A stretch of DNA of 64,000 nt from an uncultured Bacteroidota bacterium (GTDB lineage: Bacteria > Bacteroidota > Bacteroidia > Bacteroidales > UBA12481), in contig CAINOB010000002.1 of NCBI GenBank assembly GCA_903851365.1, forward strand, positions 200,051 through 264,050. The letters run 5' to 3'. The notes beneath the pieces are model-generated. The model was not told where the DNA came from, ran no database searches, and saw nothing but the letters and a program-made list of their open reading frames with translations. Every line of letters starts with the position of its first letter. Within the stretch, counting starts at the first letter, position 1. Below are positions 52,731 to 61,344 of the stretch, piece by piece. The position numbers were made by a program, and so were the translations under genes.

Positions 52731-52745
52731 AAATAAGCTGACAAC
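52715..52745 (-). promoter_or_regulatory. Probable arsenic-operon promoter (Bacteroidota type)
   Basis: On the minus strand: GTTG (52745-52742), 19-nt spacer, then TATTTTTG (52722-52715), an exact TAnnTTTG -7 box. The -7 box is the centre of the ArsR operator. The start point expected a few bases further would leave a leader of only about 0-8 nt before the ATG at 52708. Confidence 0.65.
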
Positions 52746-52766
52746 TTTTCTTCAAATTATCAGCTT
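52734..52766 (-). terminator. Weak terminator after the PAS/GAF kinase
   Basis: On the minus strand AAGCTGA (52766-52760) pairs with TCAGCTT (52741-52735) over an 18-nt loop, followed by ATTTATATTT. The left arm overlaps the kinase stop codon and the right arm lies inside the spacer of the arsenic promoter. Long loop and short stem make it uncertain. Confidence 0.4.
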
Positions 52767-55129
52767 TAATTTCCTGGCAGCGTAAACAGGAATTTACTGC
52801 CTGTACCCAGAGTGCTTTCAACACGAATCTCTCCACCGTTTCTGTGCACAAAATCTTTGCATAAATTAAAACCCAGTCCGGAGCCTCTTTCGTGATTAGT
52901 CCCTGCTAAAGAAACAAATGAAGATGTTTTAAGGAGGGTTTCAACAAATTCAGGCGCCATGCCAACACCATTATCCTTTACAGTAACCTCAACATTGCCT
53001 GCACTTTCCCTTGATGAAATCTCTAATGATCCGCCTTGATGCGTGAATTTTATAGAATTCGATAATAGATTCCTTATAACGACATCAATGGTATCTCTGT
53101 CGGCAAAGGCAAATATCTCTTTCTCTGTCGAATATGATATATTGATTCTTTTTTGGTTGGCAAGTGGGGAGAATAATTCAATATTTCCCTTAATTAATTC
53201 ATTGATCGAAAAACTTGAAGCCTTCAGACTGAAATCATCCATCTGACTTTTTGCCCAGATCAGCAAATTGTCCAGCATGGTGTAGGTTACCCTCGAAGTA
53301 TTTTTAAGGTTCTCGATCAGCGTAGTCCTGATATTATCCTCCATCATGGGATCATTGGTGAGCAAATCGAGTATTGGGAAGAAACTGCCAATGGGTCCTC
53401 GCAGGTCATGGGATATAATGGAGAATAATCGGTTCTTGGTTCGAACAACTTCCTGTAGCTCCTGCTCAATTTCTTTTTGCCTGGTAACATCAATATGGGT
53501 GCCGACAGTTCTTACCGGTTGATTCCAGTTATTCCGTTCCACTACGCGACCATGATCGAGGATCCATTTCCATTCGCCACTTTTTGCTTTCATCCGGTGG
53601 ATACTCTCGTAATATTCCGTTTCGCCTTTCAGGTGTTTACCCAAAATTTCCCTGACAACCGGCTTGTCCTCCGGATGAAGGAGAGCATCCCAACTTGATT
53701 CATTTGGCGCTATCACATCGGGCTCATAACCAAGCATCCTGCACCAGGTCTCACTGAAAAAAACAAAACCGGTTTCATTGTTCCAATCCCAGATTCCCTC
53801 ATTACCGCTCTCGATAGCCAAACTTAACCTTAACTCGCTGTTCTCCAGTTTTTGTTTTACCTGGTGCCTTTCGAAAGCATTTGATATGGTAAGCGAAACG
53901 ATACTCAGTAAATCCAATTCATCTTCCCTCCAGATCTTATCAATCCTGTTTTCATCAAATCCAATAAATCCGCAAAAACTATTCTGAACATATATCGGAT
54001 AAATAAGAATTGATTTAACCTGAAGAGGATTTAATATTTTGTAAAGATCCGTAGGTAAATCAGTCAGGTCTTCCGAAAATATACCACCTTCAGTAATCAG
54101 GAGTTTCTCCCACGCTGGAGTCCTGCTGATTCCGATTCCTTGTAAGAACTTCTTTCGGGGAGCAATGCCTTTATTGCACCATTCATAGGTATTGCTGATC
54201 TCGGTCCCATCATTGCTATTTTCGAAAATATATACCCTGCTCACATCGAGGTGAATCCCGATATGTTTGAGAATATCATCCATGATCAGGTCGAGCTGCG
54301 AATTGCTGTTTAAAAGTTGAGAAATATCAGCCAGGAGTTTCTGTTGCTCGAACAGGTACTTTATTTTTGATTCAGCTTCTTTCAGCGAGGTAATATTATT
54401 GGCTGAAGTGAGAAGGTGTTTTTGGTTTTGTATTGTGATCTGATCAACAGAAAAAAGGCAGGTGAGAACATCGCCGGTTTTGGTTCGCGCCAGGGCTTCA
54501 AAATTATAGAGGTGCCCCGTTTTTGCCAATAATGCATGTGCTTCATTACGCTGATTCCAGTCAGCAAATAAATTAAGGTCCTTTGATGATTTTCCGATAA
54601 CCTCGCTTTCTTCGTAACCCAACAGTTCATAGAATTGTTGGTTGGCATTGATAAATACACCTTCGTCGAGAGTGCTTATTGCCATTGCAATCTGTCCACT
54701 GTTAAAGGCTTTGTAAAACTTCTCTTCCTTGAAGCGAATCGTTGCCTCTGCATTTTTTACTTCCGTTATATCTCGCACCAGACAGCAGTTGCACTCTCTG
54801 TCACCTGATTTGACATACTTCTCCTGCAGAGAAACAGGGATTAATAAACCGGTTTTATTTTTGAAATTACTTTCTGAAAAGATAGTACCTGAAATTTTCA
54901 GCATTTGCCAATGTTCGTTCCAATCAAGGAGCCCGTTGCCTGGTGAAGCGATATCCCTAATGGTTAGCCAGTTGAGTTCTTCACGGTTATAACCCAGCAA
55001 TGAACATGCTGCATTATTAACATATTCAAATTGCCCGTCAGGAGAGATCCAATACGCAGCGTCGGCCATCTGGTCGATAAATACCTGATTAAAGATCAAA
55101 GTTTCCTTCTCACTCTGTGGGTCAGACAT
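52766..55129 (-). CDS. PAS-PAS-GAF-PAS histidine kinase, soluble
   Basis: A 787-residue kinase with no membrane helix. PAS 1 about 20-125 (AYWISPDGQFEYVNNAACSL), PAS 2 about 135-255, GAF about 275-430 (RVYIFENSNDG, YPIYVQNSFCGFIGFDENRI), PAS 3 about 435-555 with a PAC end. HisKA has His574 in FSIISHDLRGPIGSF and HATPase shows NLLSNSIKF, DNGVGM and GSGLGFNL. There is no regulator nearby. It is upstream of and codirectional with the arsenic operon, 57 nt apart, but the intervening promoter and operator argue against co-transcription. Signal unknown. Confidence 0.92.
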   Translation of the reverse strand: MSDPQSEKETLIFNQVFIDQMADAAYWISPDGQFEYVNNAACSLLGYNREELNWLTIRDIASPGNGLLDWNEHWQMLKISGTIFSESNFKNKTGLLIPVSLQEKYVKSGDRECNCCLVRDITEVKNAEATIRFKEEKFYKAFNSGQIAMAISTLDEGVFINANQQFYELLGYEESEVIGKSSKDLNLFADWNQRNEAHALLAKTGHLYNFEALARTKTGDVLTCLFSVDQITIQNQKHLLTSANNITSLKEAESKIKYLFEQQKLLADISQLLNSNSQLDLIMDDILKHIGIHLDVSRVYIFENSNDGTEISNTYEWCNKGIAPRKKFLQGIGISRTPAWEKLLITEGGIFSEDLTDLPTDLYKILNPLQVKSILIYPIYVQNSFCGFIGFDENRIDKIWREDELDLLSIVSLTISNAFERHQVKQKLENSELRLSLAIESGNEGIWDWNNETGFVFFSETWCRMLGYEPDVIAPNESSWDALLHPEDKPVVREILGKHLKGETEYYESIHRMKAKSGEWKWILDHGRVVERNNWNQPVRTVGTHIDVTRQKEIEQELQEVVRTKNRLFSIISHDLRGPIGSFFPILDLLTNDPMMEDNIRTTLIENLKNTSRVTYTMLDNLLIWAKSQMDDFSLKASSFSINELIKGNIELFSPLANQKRINISYSTEKEIFAFADRDTIDVVIRNLLSNSIKFTHQGGSLEISSRESAGNVEVTVKDNGVGMAPEFVETLLKTSSFVSLAGTNHERGSGLGFNLCKDFVHRNGGEIRVESTLGTGSKFLFTLPGN

Positions 55130-55217
55130 AAAAAGTAATTATTCAGCAAGATTATTAATGCCAATCCTTTCCAGCGGAAAGCTAGGGCATTTTATACTCT
55201 CACCCAAATAATTTTGA

Positions 55218-55259
55218 CCAAATAATAAAGCTGCCATCTTTTCTTAAAAAATGGCAGCT
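55218..55259 (-). terminator. Rho-independent terminator of the beta-propeller gene
   Basis: On the minus strand AGCTGCCAT (55259-55251) pairs with ATGGCAGCT (55237-55229) across a 13-nt A/T-rich loop, then TTATTATTTGG. It follows the stop at 55282 and precedes the kinase at 55129. The rest of 55130-55281 contains no gene. Confidence 0.8.
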
Positions 55260-55281
55260 CTAAAATAAAATATCGAAGCTT

Positions 55282-56316
55282 CTAATTAAAAACCACTTCC
55301 AGAATTGTGAATGAATCCGGCTTCATGGTTCTGCGTGGCCTTGGATTTTCCGTAGTCGCAGCCGGTGCCGGTAAATATTCTGCAGTTGGCAGGTAAAGGC
55401 GGTGGGTGCCTTTGTTTATTGTGATTGTGCGTGCGCCCTGCTGGGTTTTTATGGTGGAGGCAACCGTAAATTTGTCACCTTTTTCTTCCTGAACAACAGT
55501 AATCGTACCATCACCGTTCGAGCTGTAAGCCCTTTTCAGTTCCGGATCAAACATAACTCCGTCGCAGCCGTCGCCAATCGGGAGGGTAGTGATGACCTTA
55601 CCGTTCACTGCATCGAATACCACCATCATTTTATTGCCGCAAACAGAGAATAAGCGGTGAGTTTCGTTATCAAGGGCCAACCCGCTGGGTTCTTCACCCG
55701 GGGCAATCGACCATTTTTGCTCCACTGCGAGGGTGGTGGCATTGATCTGAACAATCAGGCTTTTATCTTCAATATTTGCATAAACCTTTCCTTTGCCGTC
55801 AGAAACGGAATATTCAGGTTTCCCGTCGAAAGCTATCGTGCCGGCAACCTTATTTGTTTTACCATCAATGACGGTAGCATTTGCCGTTCTACCATTATAA
55901 ACAAATACCCTGGATGAGAACTTGTCATAGATTATTGCATCCGGGTTTTTACCGGTAACCGCAACTCCGGCAATTGTTTTCAGGGTTTTCAGGTCGAAAA
56001 CAAGAACAGTATCGCTCCTGCCACAGCTGATAAAGCCTTTATTGAGATCGGCAGCGATGGCAATACCATGAACTCCGGGAGTATTTTCGATTGTTCCTAC
56101 CAACTGATTGGTTTTGGTATCAACAACCTGAACTACAGATCCGTGCGAGATAAATAATCTTCCAGTGGATTCATCAACCGTAAGATAATCCCAACCTCCC
56201 GTACCCGGAAGATGGATGTTTGATGCAACTTTAGCATTAATCGCACCGGTCTGGGCGTTAATTGAGGAAGCAAAGCCTATCAGGGCCAAGCAAGCGAAAA
56301 AGAGGATTTTTTTCAT
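55282..56316 (-). CDS. Exported YncE-like seven-bladed beta-propeller protein
   Basis: A 344-residue exported protein (Sec signal MKKILFFACLALIGFASSIN). The rest is a YVTN/YncE-type beta propeller: repeated units such as GRLFISHGSVVQVVDTKTN, GFISCGRSDTVLVFDLKT, VFVYNGRTANATVIDGKT and RLFSVCGNKMMVVFDAVN. The family is periplasmic or surface, can bind nucleic acid or protein, and has no common catalytic role. It stands as a single gene with its own terminator and a repeat-rich upstream region with a possible operator. Function unknown. Confidence 0.85.
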   Translation of the reverse strand: MKKILFFACLALIGFASSINAQTGAINAKVASNIHLPGTGGWDYLTVDESTGRLFISHGSVVQVVDTKTNQLVGTIENTPGVHGIAIAADLNKGFISCGRSDTVLVFDLKTLKTIAGVAVTGKNPDAIIYDKFSSRVFVYNGRTANATVIDGKTNKVAGTIAFDGKPEYSVSDGKGKVYANIEDKSLIVQINATTLAVEQKWSIAPGEEPSGLALDNETHRLFSVCGNKMMVVFDAVNGKVITTLPIGDGCDGVMFDPELKRAYSSNGDGTITVVQEEKGDKFTVASTIKTQQGARTITINKGTHRLYLPTAEYLPAPAATTENPRPRRTMKPDSFTILEVVFN

Positions 56317-56332
56317 TTTATTTTCATTTTAA

Positions 56333-56389
56333 AGTTGCCAACTTTAAATGTTTGGCAACATTTGTATTACATCATTAAAGTTGGCAACT
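56333..56389. promoter_or_regulatory. Three-part TTGGCAAC repeat upstream of the beta-propeller gene
   Basis: AGTTGCCAACTTTAA (56333-56347) and TTAAAGTTGGCAACT (56375-56389) are perfect 15-bp inverted repeats. A third TTGGCAAC lies between them (56352-56359). Further upstream on the minus strand TAAGTTTG (56408-56401) matches a -7 box exactly, but no TTG lies at the normal distance. Region 56317-56548 holds no gene; it ends in a TGCCCTCT-type array (56512-56542). Confidence 0.55.
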
Positions 56390-56511
56390 CTATTATTTTT
56401 CAAACTTATAACAATATTCGGGGAATTATTCTGCCAAATGGCAGATTATCTTATTATAAACGTTCCTTCAAGGCCATTCAGTCCCCGGACTTATTTTTAA
56501 TGCTTTACTTT

Positions 56512-56542
56512 TTGCCTTTCTGCCCTCTTGCCCTTTGCCCTA
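56512..56542. repeat. TGCCCTCT-type tandem array
   Basis: TTTTGCCTTTC, TGCCCTCT, TGCCCTT, TGCCCTA, just 7 nt before the stop of the ABC permease gene at 56549. Same family as 29097-29132 and 44739-44763. Confidence 0.7.
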
Positions 56543-56548
56543 TTGATC

Positions 56549-57661
56549 TCAGCTCCTCTTTCTGTAGCTGTATACCGCCCACCCATTGAAAAACACCGCA
56601 AATGCACTCAAAGCAATGAACTGATGAACCATTTCGCTAAAACCGCTGCCCTTGAGATAAACCTGCCGTAACACCTGAATCATGTATTTCAGCGGGCTGA
56701 AATTGCTGACAAACTGAGCCCAGTCTGGCATGGAGGCAACCGGTGTATATAATCCGCTCAGGAAAACGAACGACATCACTACGAAAAACATCATAAACAT
56801 GGCCTGCTGAATCGTATTGGCATAATTGGAAATCACCAGCCCGAATCCCGAAAAAGCCAGCACGAAAACCGAGGCAAAAAGGTAAATCGTGTAATAATGG
56901 CCCACTGGCACTAATCTGTAAAAAAGCCAGGCAACGAAAAAGCAGATGGTTAAAGCAATGAACCCTATGATCCAATGTGGGATCAGTTTAGAGAGGATAA
57001 AGTTGAATTTATTGACGGGTGTAACATTCATCTGTTCCATAGTGCCGTTCTCTTTTTCTCCTACAATATTTAATGCGGGAATAAAGCCGCAGATCATAGC
57101 CAGCATCATAATCATGATTGCCGGGATCATAAAAACGGTATAGCTCAGGTGTGGATTGTACTTATACTCCGGCACTATGTTGAACGCGGGAGTGACTGTT
57201 CGGCCGGCCGGTGCGATCCAATCTTCACGCACTTCCTGGCTGAAATCGTTTATGATGCCTGCCAGGTAGGCACTGCCCAACCCTCCCTTCATGCCATTCA
57301 CCGTGTTGGCCGAAATCATCACACCCGCTTTTCTGGTGTTCACCAAATCTTCCTCAAAACGAGGCGGTATTTCCAATACGACGTCCGAATGATCGAGCTC
57401 CACACTTTTCAGGGCCTCCTGATAATTGTCGGCAGTTTCCATGAGCCTGAAATATCCGGAGGAGGCAACTTTTCTTATCAGTCGGCTGGAATATGGACTG
57501 TGACTATTATCCACCACGCTAAGGTTAATATTATTGATGGAGAAATTAACAGCCAGTGGAAAGATGGCTAAGGCGATAAACGGAAAAATAATTACAAATT
57601 TCGGCAGAAATTTGCTCCGCATAAATTGCTTGAATTCTTTTTCGAGCAGATATTTTAGCAT
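56549..57661 (-). CDS. ABC-2 type export permease 2 (YbhR-like)
   Basis: A 370-residue inner-membrane permease. One helix near residue 25 (FVIIFPFIALAIFPLAV), a periplasmic domain of about 150 residues (NINLSVVDNSHSPYSSRLI), then five helices from about 175, with the ABC-2 pattern NIVGEKENGTMEQMNVTPV. It forms a heterodimer with the permease at 57664, which ends 2 nt upstream. Last gene of the operon. In the YbhGFSR model the pair moves cationic drugs or ions. Substrate here unknown. Confidence 0.9.
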   Translation of the reverse strand: MLKYLLEKEFKQFMRSKFLPKFVIIFPFIALAIFPLAVNFSINNINLSVVDNSHSPYSSRLIRKVASSGYFRLMETADNYQEALKSVELDHSDVVLEIPPRFEEDLVNTRKAGVMISANTVNGMKGGLGSAYLAGIINDFSQEVREDWIAPAGRTVTPAFNIVPEYKYNPHLSYTVFMIPAIMIMMLAMICGFIPALNIVGEKENGTMEQMNVTPVNKFNFILSKLIPHWIIGFIALTICFFVAWLFYRLVPVGHYYTIYLFASVFVLAFSGFGLVISNYANTIQQAMFMMFFVVMSFVFLSGLYTPVASMPDWAQFVSNFSPLKYMIQVLRQVYLKGSGFSEMVHQFIALSAFAVFFNGWAVYSYRKRS

Positions 57662-57663
57662 GG

Positions 57664-58776
57664 CTATTCCAATCGTATTTTAAATTTCTTCAGACTAACA
57701 ACAATCAACACCACAGCCATCGACCCCAAAATCAGCAACTCCTTGGTTATGGATGAATAAGTGAGGCCCTTGATCATGATTTTCCGAACGCCCATGATAA
57801 ACCATTTGGCTGGAATAATTTCGGAGATCATGCGAAGCAGCCATGGCATGTTTTCCACCGGAAACAGCATCCCCGAAAGAAAAACTACGGGCATCATCAG
57901 CGCCATCCCAGAAATCAGCAGAGCCACCAACTGTTTCTCCACCATCGATGATATCAGGAGGCCAAGCGCAAGTGAAACAAAAATAAAGAGCAGGGCCAAA
58001 ATGATCAGCCAGAATAAACTGCCGGCTATCGGCACCTTAAGCAGGTAAACAGAGAGAAGCAATATCGTGGTGAGATTGATAATCGACAAAAAGAAATAAG
58101 GCACCACCTTGGATAAGATAATATAGATCGGCTTCATAGGTGAAACCAACAGCAGCTCCATCGTACCCAGCTCTTTTTCCCTGGCTATCGAAACCGAAGT
58201 CATCATGGCGCAGATAAGCATGAGTATCATTCCCATCACACCCGGAACGAAATTATACGCTCCCTTCATCTCCGGATTATAAAGTAATTTCACTTCCGGG
58301 CTGATCTGATAAGGAATGCCCGAAACTGAGGTTTTTAATAAATCCTGCTGATAGGAGGCGATGATGGTTGTTGCATAATTTGTTACCGTGATGGCATGGT
58401 TGGGATCTGCTCCGTCAGCTAGCAGTTGAACCTGCGCTTCCCCGGTGTGCATGAGGTTTTCGTAGAACCGCTCGCTGAAAACTACTGCCAGTCCGGTTTT
58501 TCCTTCCCTGAATACGTGCTCGATTTCGTCGGGACTGCTCAAATACCGGGTAACTCCGAAATATCCGCTGGCTTCCAGCTTATTGATGATAGCCTGGGTG
58601 GCAATATCATTCGACGGGTCATAAACAGCAATGCCGGTATTCCTGACCTCCGTGGTGATAGCGTACCCAACGAGTATCAGCATCATGATGGGTAACAGGA
58701 GAAGTATTGCCGTGGTGAGCCGGTCGCGAAAGATATGGTAGAACTCCTTTCTGATGAATGCGATGAGTTGTTGCAT
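57664..58776 (-). CDS. ABC-2 type export permease 1 (YbhS-like)
   Basis: A 370-residue permease with the same layout as its neighbour: helix near 25-45 (LTTAILLLLPIMMLILVGY), periplasmic domain, then five helices; ABC-2 mark SIAREKELGTMELLLVSPMK. It starts 1 nt after the second ATPase. The two permeases share only family-level similarity, so they form a heterodimer rather than a recent duplicate. Confidence 0.92.
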   Translation of the reverse strand: MQQLIAFIRKEFYHIFRDRLTTAILLLLPIMMLILVGYAITTEVRNTGIAVYDPSNDIATQAIINKLEASGYFGVTRYLSSPDEIEHVFREGKTGLAVVFSERFYENLMHTGEAQVQLLADGADPNHAITVTNYATTIIASYQQDLLKTSVSGIPYQISPEVKLLYNPEMKGAYNFVPGVMGMILMLICAMMTSVSIAREKELGTMELLLVSPMKPIYIILSKVVPYFFLSIINLTTILLLSVYLLKVPIAGSLFWLIILALLFIFVSLALGLLISSMVEKQLVALLISGMALMMPVVFLSGMLFPVENMPWLLRMISEIIPAKWFIMGVRKIMIKGLTYSSITKELLILGSMAVVLIVVSLKKFKIRLE

Positions 58777-58777
58777 T

Positions 58778-59515
58778 TTATTCTCCGTTTAGCTTGGATT
58801 TTCTGGCCAGCTGGTGAAATACCTGATCCATATTTTTTGCATCGAATTGCTGCTTCAGGTTTTTTGGCGTATCAAGCGCCTGAATCCTGCCATCAACCAT
58901 GATGGAAACGCGGTTGCAATATTCTGCTTCATCCATATAATGTGTGGTAACAAAAACAGTTATTCCCCGATCGGCTGCATCATAAATCAGTTCCCAAAAC
59001 TGGCGCCGCGTTGCGGGATCAACTCCGCTCGTTGGTTCATCGAGAAAAACAATCCGGGGATCGTGCACGATGGCGACCGAGAATGAAAGTTTCTGTTTCC
59101 ATCCCAGCGGAAGTGCCTTGACCAATACATTTTTTTCATTTTCAAATCCCAGCCGCTGCAGGATTTCATCGGTTTTCCGCCCAATCTCCTTTTCAGGAAT
59201 TCCATAGATTCCGGCATACAAGCGAATGTTTTCCCATACTTTCAGATCTTCGTACAGGGCGAACTTCTGGCTCAGGTAGCCAATGTTTGCCTTTATGGGT
59301 TCCGGTTGTTTTCTGATATCGAAACCTGCAACGAAACCCTTCCCCGACGTGGGTTTGCTTAATCCGCAAAGCATACGGATAGCAGTGGTTTTTCCGGCCC
59401 CGTTGGCGCCGAGGAAACCGAAAATTTCCCCCTGAGCCACTTCAAAGGAGATATGATCGACTGCGGTAAAACTCCCAAAACTTTTGGTCAGATTTTCAGC
59501 GGTAATTACATTCAT
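58778..59515 (-). CDS. ABC transporter ATPase 2, catalytic H-loop intact, altered signature
   Basis: A 245-residue ATPase from the ATG at 59515 (MNVITAENLTKSFGSFTAVD), 4-nt overlap with ATPase 1. Walker A GANGAGKTT, Q loop YLSQKF, Walker B RIVFLDEPTSGVDP, H loop VTTHYMDEA with the His present. The signature motif, normally LSGGQ/M, is LPLGWKQ. In E. coli YbhF both halves are fused; here they are separate genes. Energises the permease pair. Confidence 0.93.
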   Translation of the reverse strand: MNVITAENLTKSFGSFTAVDHISFEVAQGEIFGFLGANGAGKTTAIRMLCGLSKPTSGKGFVAGFDIRKQPEPIKANIGYLSQKFALYEDLKVWENIRLYAGIYGIPEKEIGRKTDEILQRLGFENEKNVLVKALPLGWKQKLSFSVAIVHDPRIVFLDEPTSGVDPATRRQFWELIYDAADRGITVFVTTHYMDEAEYCNRVSIMVDGRIQALDTPKNLKQQFDAKNMDQVFHQLARKSKLNGE

Positions 59516-60432
59516 TTTTCTGTCTGGTTTCCTGATAGGTCCATGAAACAATCTTCAACACTGGCCGCAATAGGACTGATTTCAATCCCAGTATGCCCGA
59601 GTCCGGTGAGATAGTTTTTCATTTCACCCGGTGTCAGGGTTGAATCTTCCAACGTAATATGGTGGGTTTCCCCAAAAGCAAAACAGGTTTTAACCTTTTT
59701 ATGCCTGCGCAGATCGGCGAGTAATTTCGACATGGTATCGCTTTGAACAGACCAGAGGATTTTATCAAATTCCCGGGTCATGGCTGCCGGAGTATCAATC
59801 TTGAGGAACCTGCCATCCTGAATCAGGGCAATACGGTCGCATAAACTGGCTTCATCCATGTAAGGGGTGGAAACCAGAATGGTTATTTTTTGTTTCTTCA
59901 AACGAATCAGCATGTCCCATAAATCCTTACGCGATATCGGATCGACCCCGGTAGTTGGCTCATCTAAAAATAGTACAGAAGGCTTATGGATCAGGGCACA
60001 GCAAAGGGCGAGCTTCTGCTTCATGCCACCCGAAAGCGCACCGGCGCGCCTGGTTTTAAATGGTTCTATCTGTTGATATATATCCTTGATGAGATCGTAA
60101 TTCTTTTCGATCGTCGTATTGAAAACAGTGGCAAAGACCTTTAGATTTTCTTCGACCGTGAGATCCTGGTACAGGGAAAAGCGCCCGGGCATATATCCAA
60201 TGCGGTTGCGTATCTGCTTATAATCTTTAATTACGTCAAATCCATCTACCGTCGCCTTACCAGAGTCGGCAAGCAGCAGAGTCGTCAGGATACGGAAAAG
60301 CGTGGTTTTCCCTGCACCGTCGGGACCGATGATCCCGAAAATTTCACCCTCATTCGCGTCAAAGCTGATATCTTTCAGGGCTTCGACCTTACCAAAATTC
60401 CTGCTGATATTCTGAACTGTAACGACCTTCAT
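59512..60432 (-). CDS. ABC transporter ATPase 1, canonical signature, altered H loop
   Basis: A 306-residue ATPase. Walker A GPDGAGKTT, signature LSGGMKQKL (canonical), Walker B SVLFLDEPTTGVDP; the H loop is VSTPYMDEA with Pro in place of His. About 80 extra residues at the C-terminus (DKILWSVQSDTMSKLLADLR...) form an accessory domain. The missing features are complementary to those of ATPase 2, so one of two ATP sites in the dimer should be fully competent. Its ATG overlaps the HlyD stop by 1 nt. Confidence 0.93.
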   Translation of the reverse strand: MKVVTVQNISRNFGKVEALKDISFDANEGEIFGIIGPDGAGKTTLFRILTTLLLADSGKATVDGFDVIKDYKQIRNRIGYMPGRFSLYQDLTVEENLKVFATVFNTTIEKNYDLIKDIYQQIEPFKTRRAGALSGGMKQKLALCCALIHKPSVLFLDEPTTGVDPISRKDLWDMLIRLKKQKITILVSTPYMDEASLCDRIALIQDGRFLKIDTPAAMTREFDKILWSVQSDTMSKLLADLRRHKKVKTCFAFGETHHITLEDSTLTPGEMKNYLTGLGHTGIEISPIAASVEDCFMDLSGNQTEK

Positions 60433-61340
60433 CAGGGGGTAATTTTAAATCCGCCGTACATGCCGATTTTCAGATATCCGTCGTTGGTGAGGTGCACCTT
60501 AACGGCATATACCAGGTTGGCCCTTTCATCCTGGGTTTGTATGGTTTTCGGGGTGAACTCCGATTTGGCGGATATCCAGCTTATCGTTCCGGCATACTCC
60601 CGCTTTTTTTCGATCCCGAAATCGGCAAATACCTTCACCGTTTGCCCGATTTTTATCTGGTCGAGCTGGGCAGAGGTTACATAGGCCCTTAAGATCATCT
60701 GGTCGAGATCGGCAATTTTGTAAAGTGCCTTGCCGGGAACCGACACCTCGCCGGCCTCGGAATATTTAACCAGCACAGTACCTTTTACCGGATTGGTGAT
60801 CAGACATTTTTTTAGCTGGTCGTTGAGCTGCTCAACCTGATAGCCCAGCGCTTCATTATCGCTGCCGATTCCCCGGTCGGTGATCGACAAAGTGGATTTT
60901 TGTGCATCCAGCTGTTTCTCCAGAAGTGCAATCAGGGCATTGATGTCATCGAGCTGCTTTTGGTTTGCTGCATTGGCTTTCAGAAGGTTAACAATCCTGT
61001 TTTTTTCTGTTTTCGCTGTCGCTATCTGTTGCTCGATAGCCGCGATCTGCTTACGTGTATCAGGTTTTCGGATTTCCATCGCTTTCATGCTTGCCTGCAA
61101 TTGCAATTTGCGCAGCGAAAGCTGCAAACTATCGATATACCCAAGCTGTTGGCCAGCTTCGAGTACCTGGCCTTCCTGAATATTGAACTGCATGAGCTTG
61201 CCTGTAGCTTCGGAGGATACAATTATTTCGGTGGCTTCAAAGGTGCCATTTGCATCGAGTCTGTCCTTGGTTTTTCCACAGGAGAGCATTAACAGGGTGC
61301 TGGCTGCCACAATCAGGTAGCTTACCGTTTTCATTTTCAT
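60432..61340 (-). CDS. HlyD/YbhG-type membrane-fusion lipoprotein
   Basis: A 302-residue periplasmic adaptor, probable lipoprotein (lipobox LLMLSCGKT, Cys about 21). Lipoyl half motifs flank a long coiled coil at about 70-170 (IAAIEQQIATAKTEKNRIVN, LIALLEKQLDAQ), followed by CLITNPVKGTVLVKYSEAGE and the barrel domain (IKIGQTVKVFADFGIEKK). It links the inner-membrane permeases with the TolC-like channel. It starts 4 nt after the TolC-like gene stop. Confidence 0.92.
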   Translation of the reverse strand: MKMKTVSYLIVAASTLLMLSCGKTKDRLDANGTFEATEIIVSSEATGKLMQFNIQEGQVLEAGQQLGYIDSLQLSLRKLQLQASMKAMEIRKPDTRKQIAAIEQQIATAKTEKNRIVNLLKANAANQKQLDDINALIALLEKQLDAQKSTLSITDRGIGSDNEALGYQVEQLNDQLKKCLITNPVKGTVLVKYSEAGEVSVPGKALYKIADLDQMILRAYVTSAQLDQIKIGQTVKVFADFGIEKKREYAGTISWISAKSEFTPKTIQTQDERANLVYAVKVHLTNDGYLKIGMYGGFKITP

Positions 61341-61344
61341 TCTA

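Noticed and set aside
52766-55129. PAS/GAF kinase as the sensor of the arsenic operon
   Set aside because: Codirectional and only 57 nt upstream, but a separate promoter/operator, a possible terminator and an ArsR make a direct link unsupported.
55130-55228. Leader of the PAS/GAF kinase as a riboswitch
   Set aside because: Short pairing possibilities exist, but no known aptamer core was recognised.
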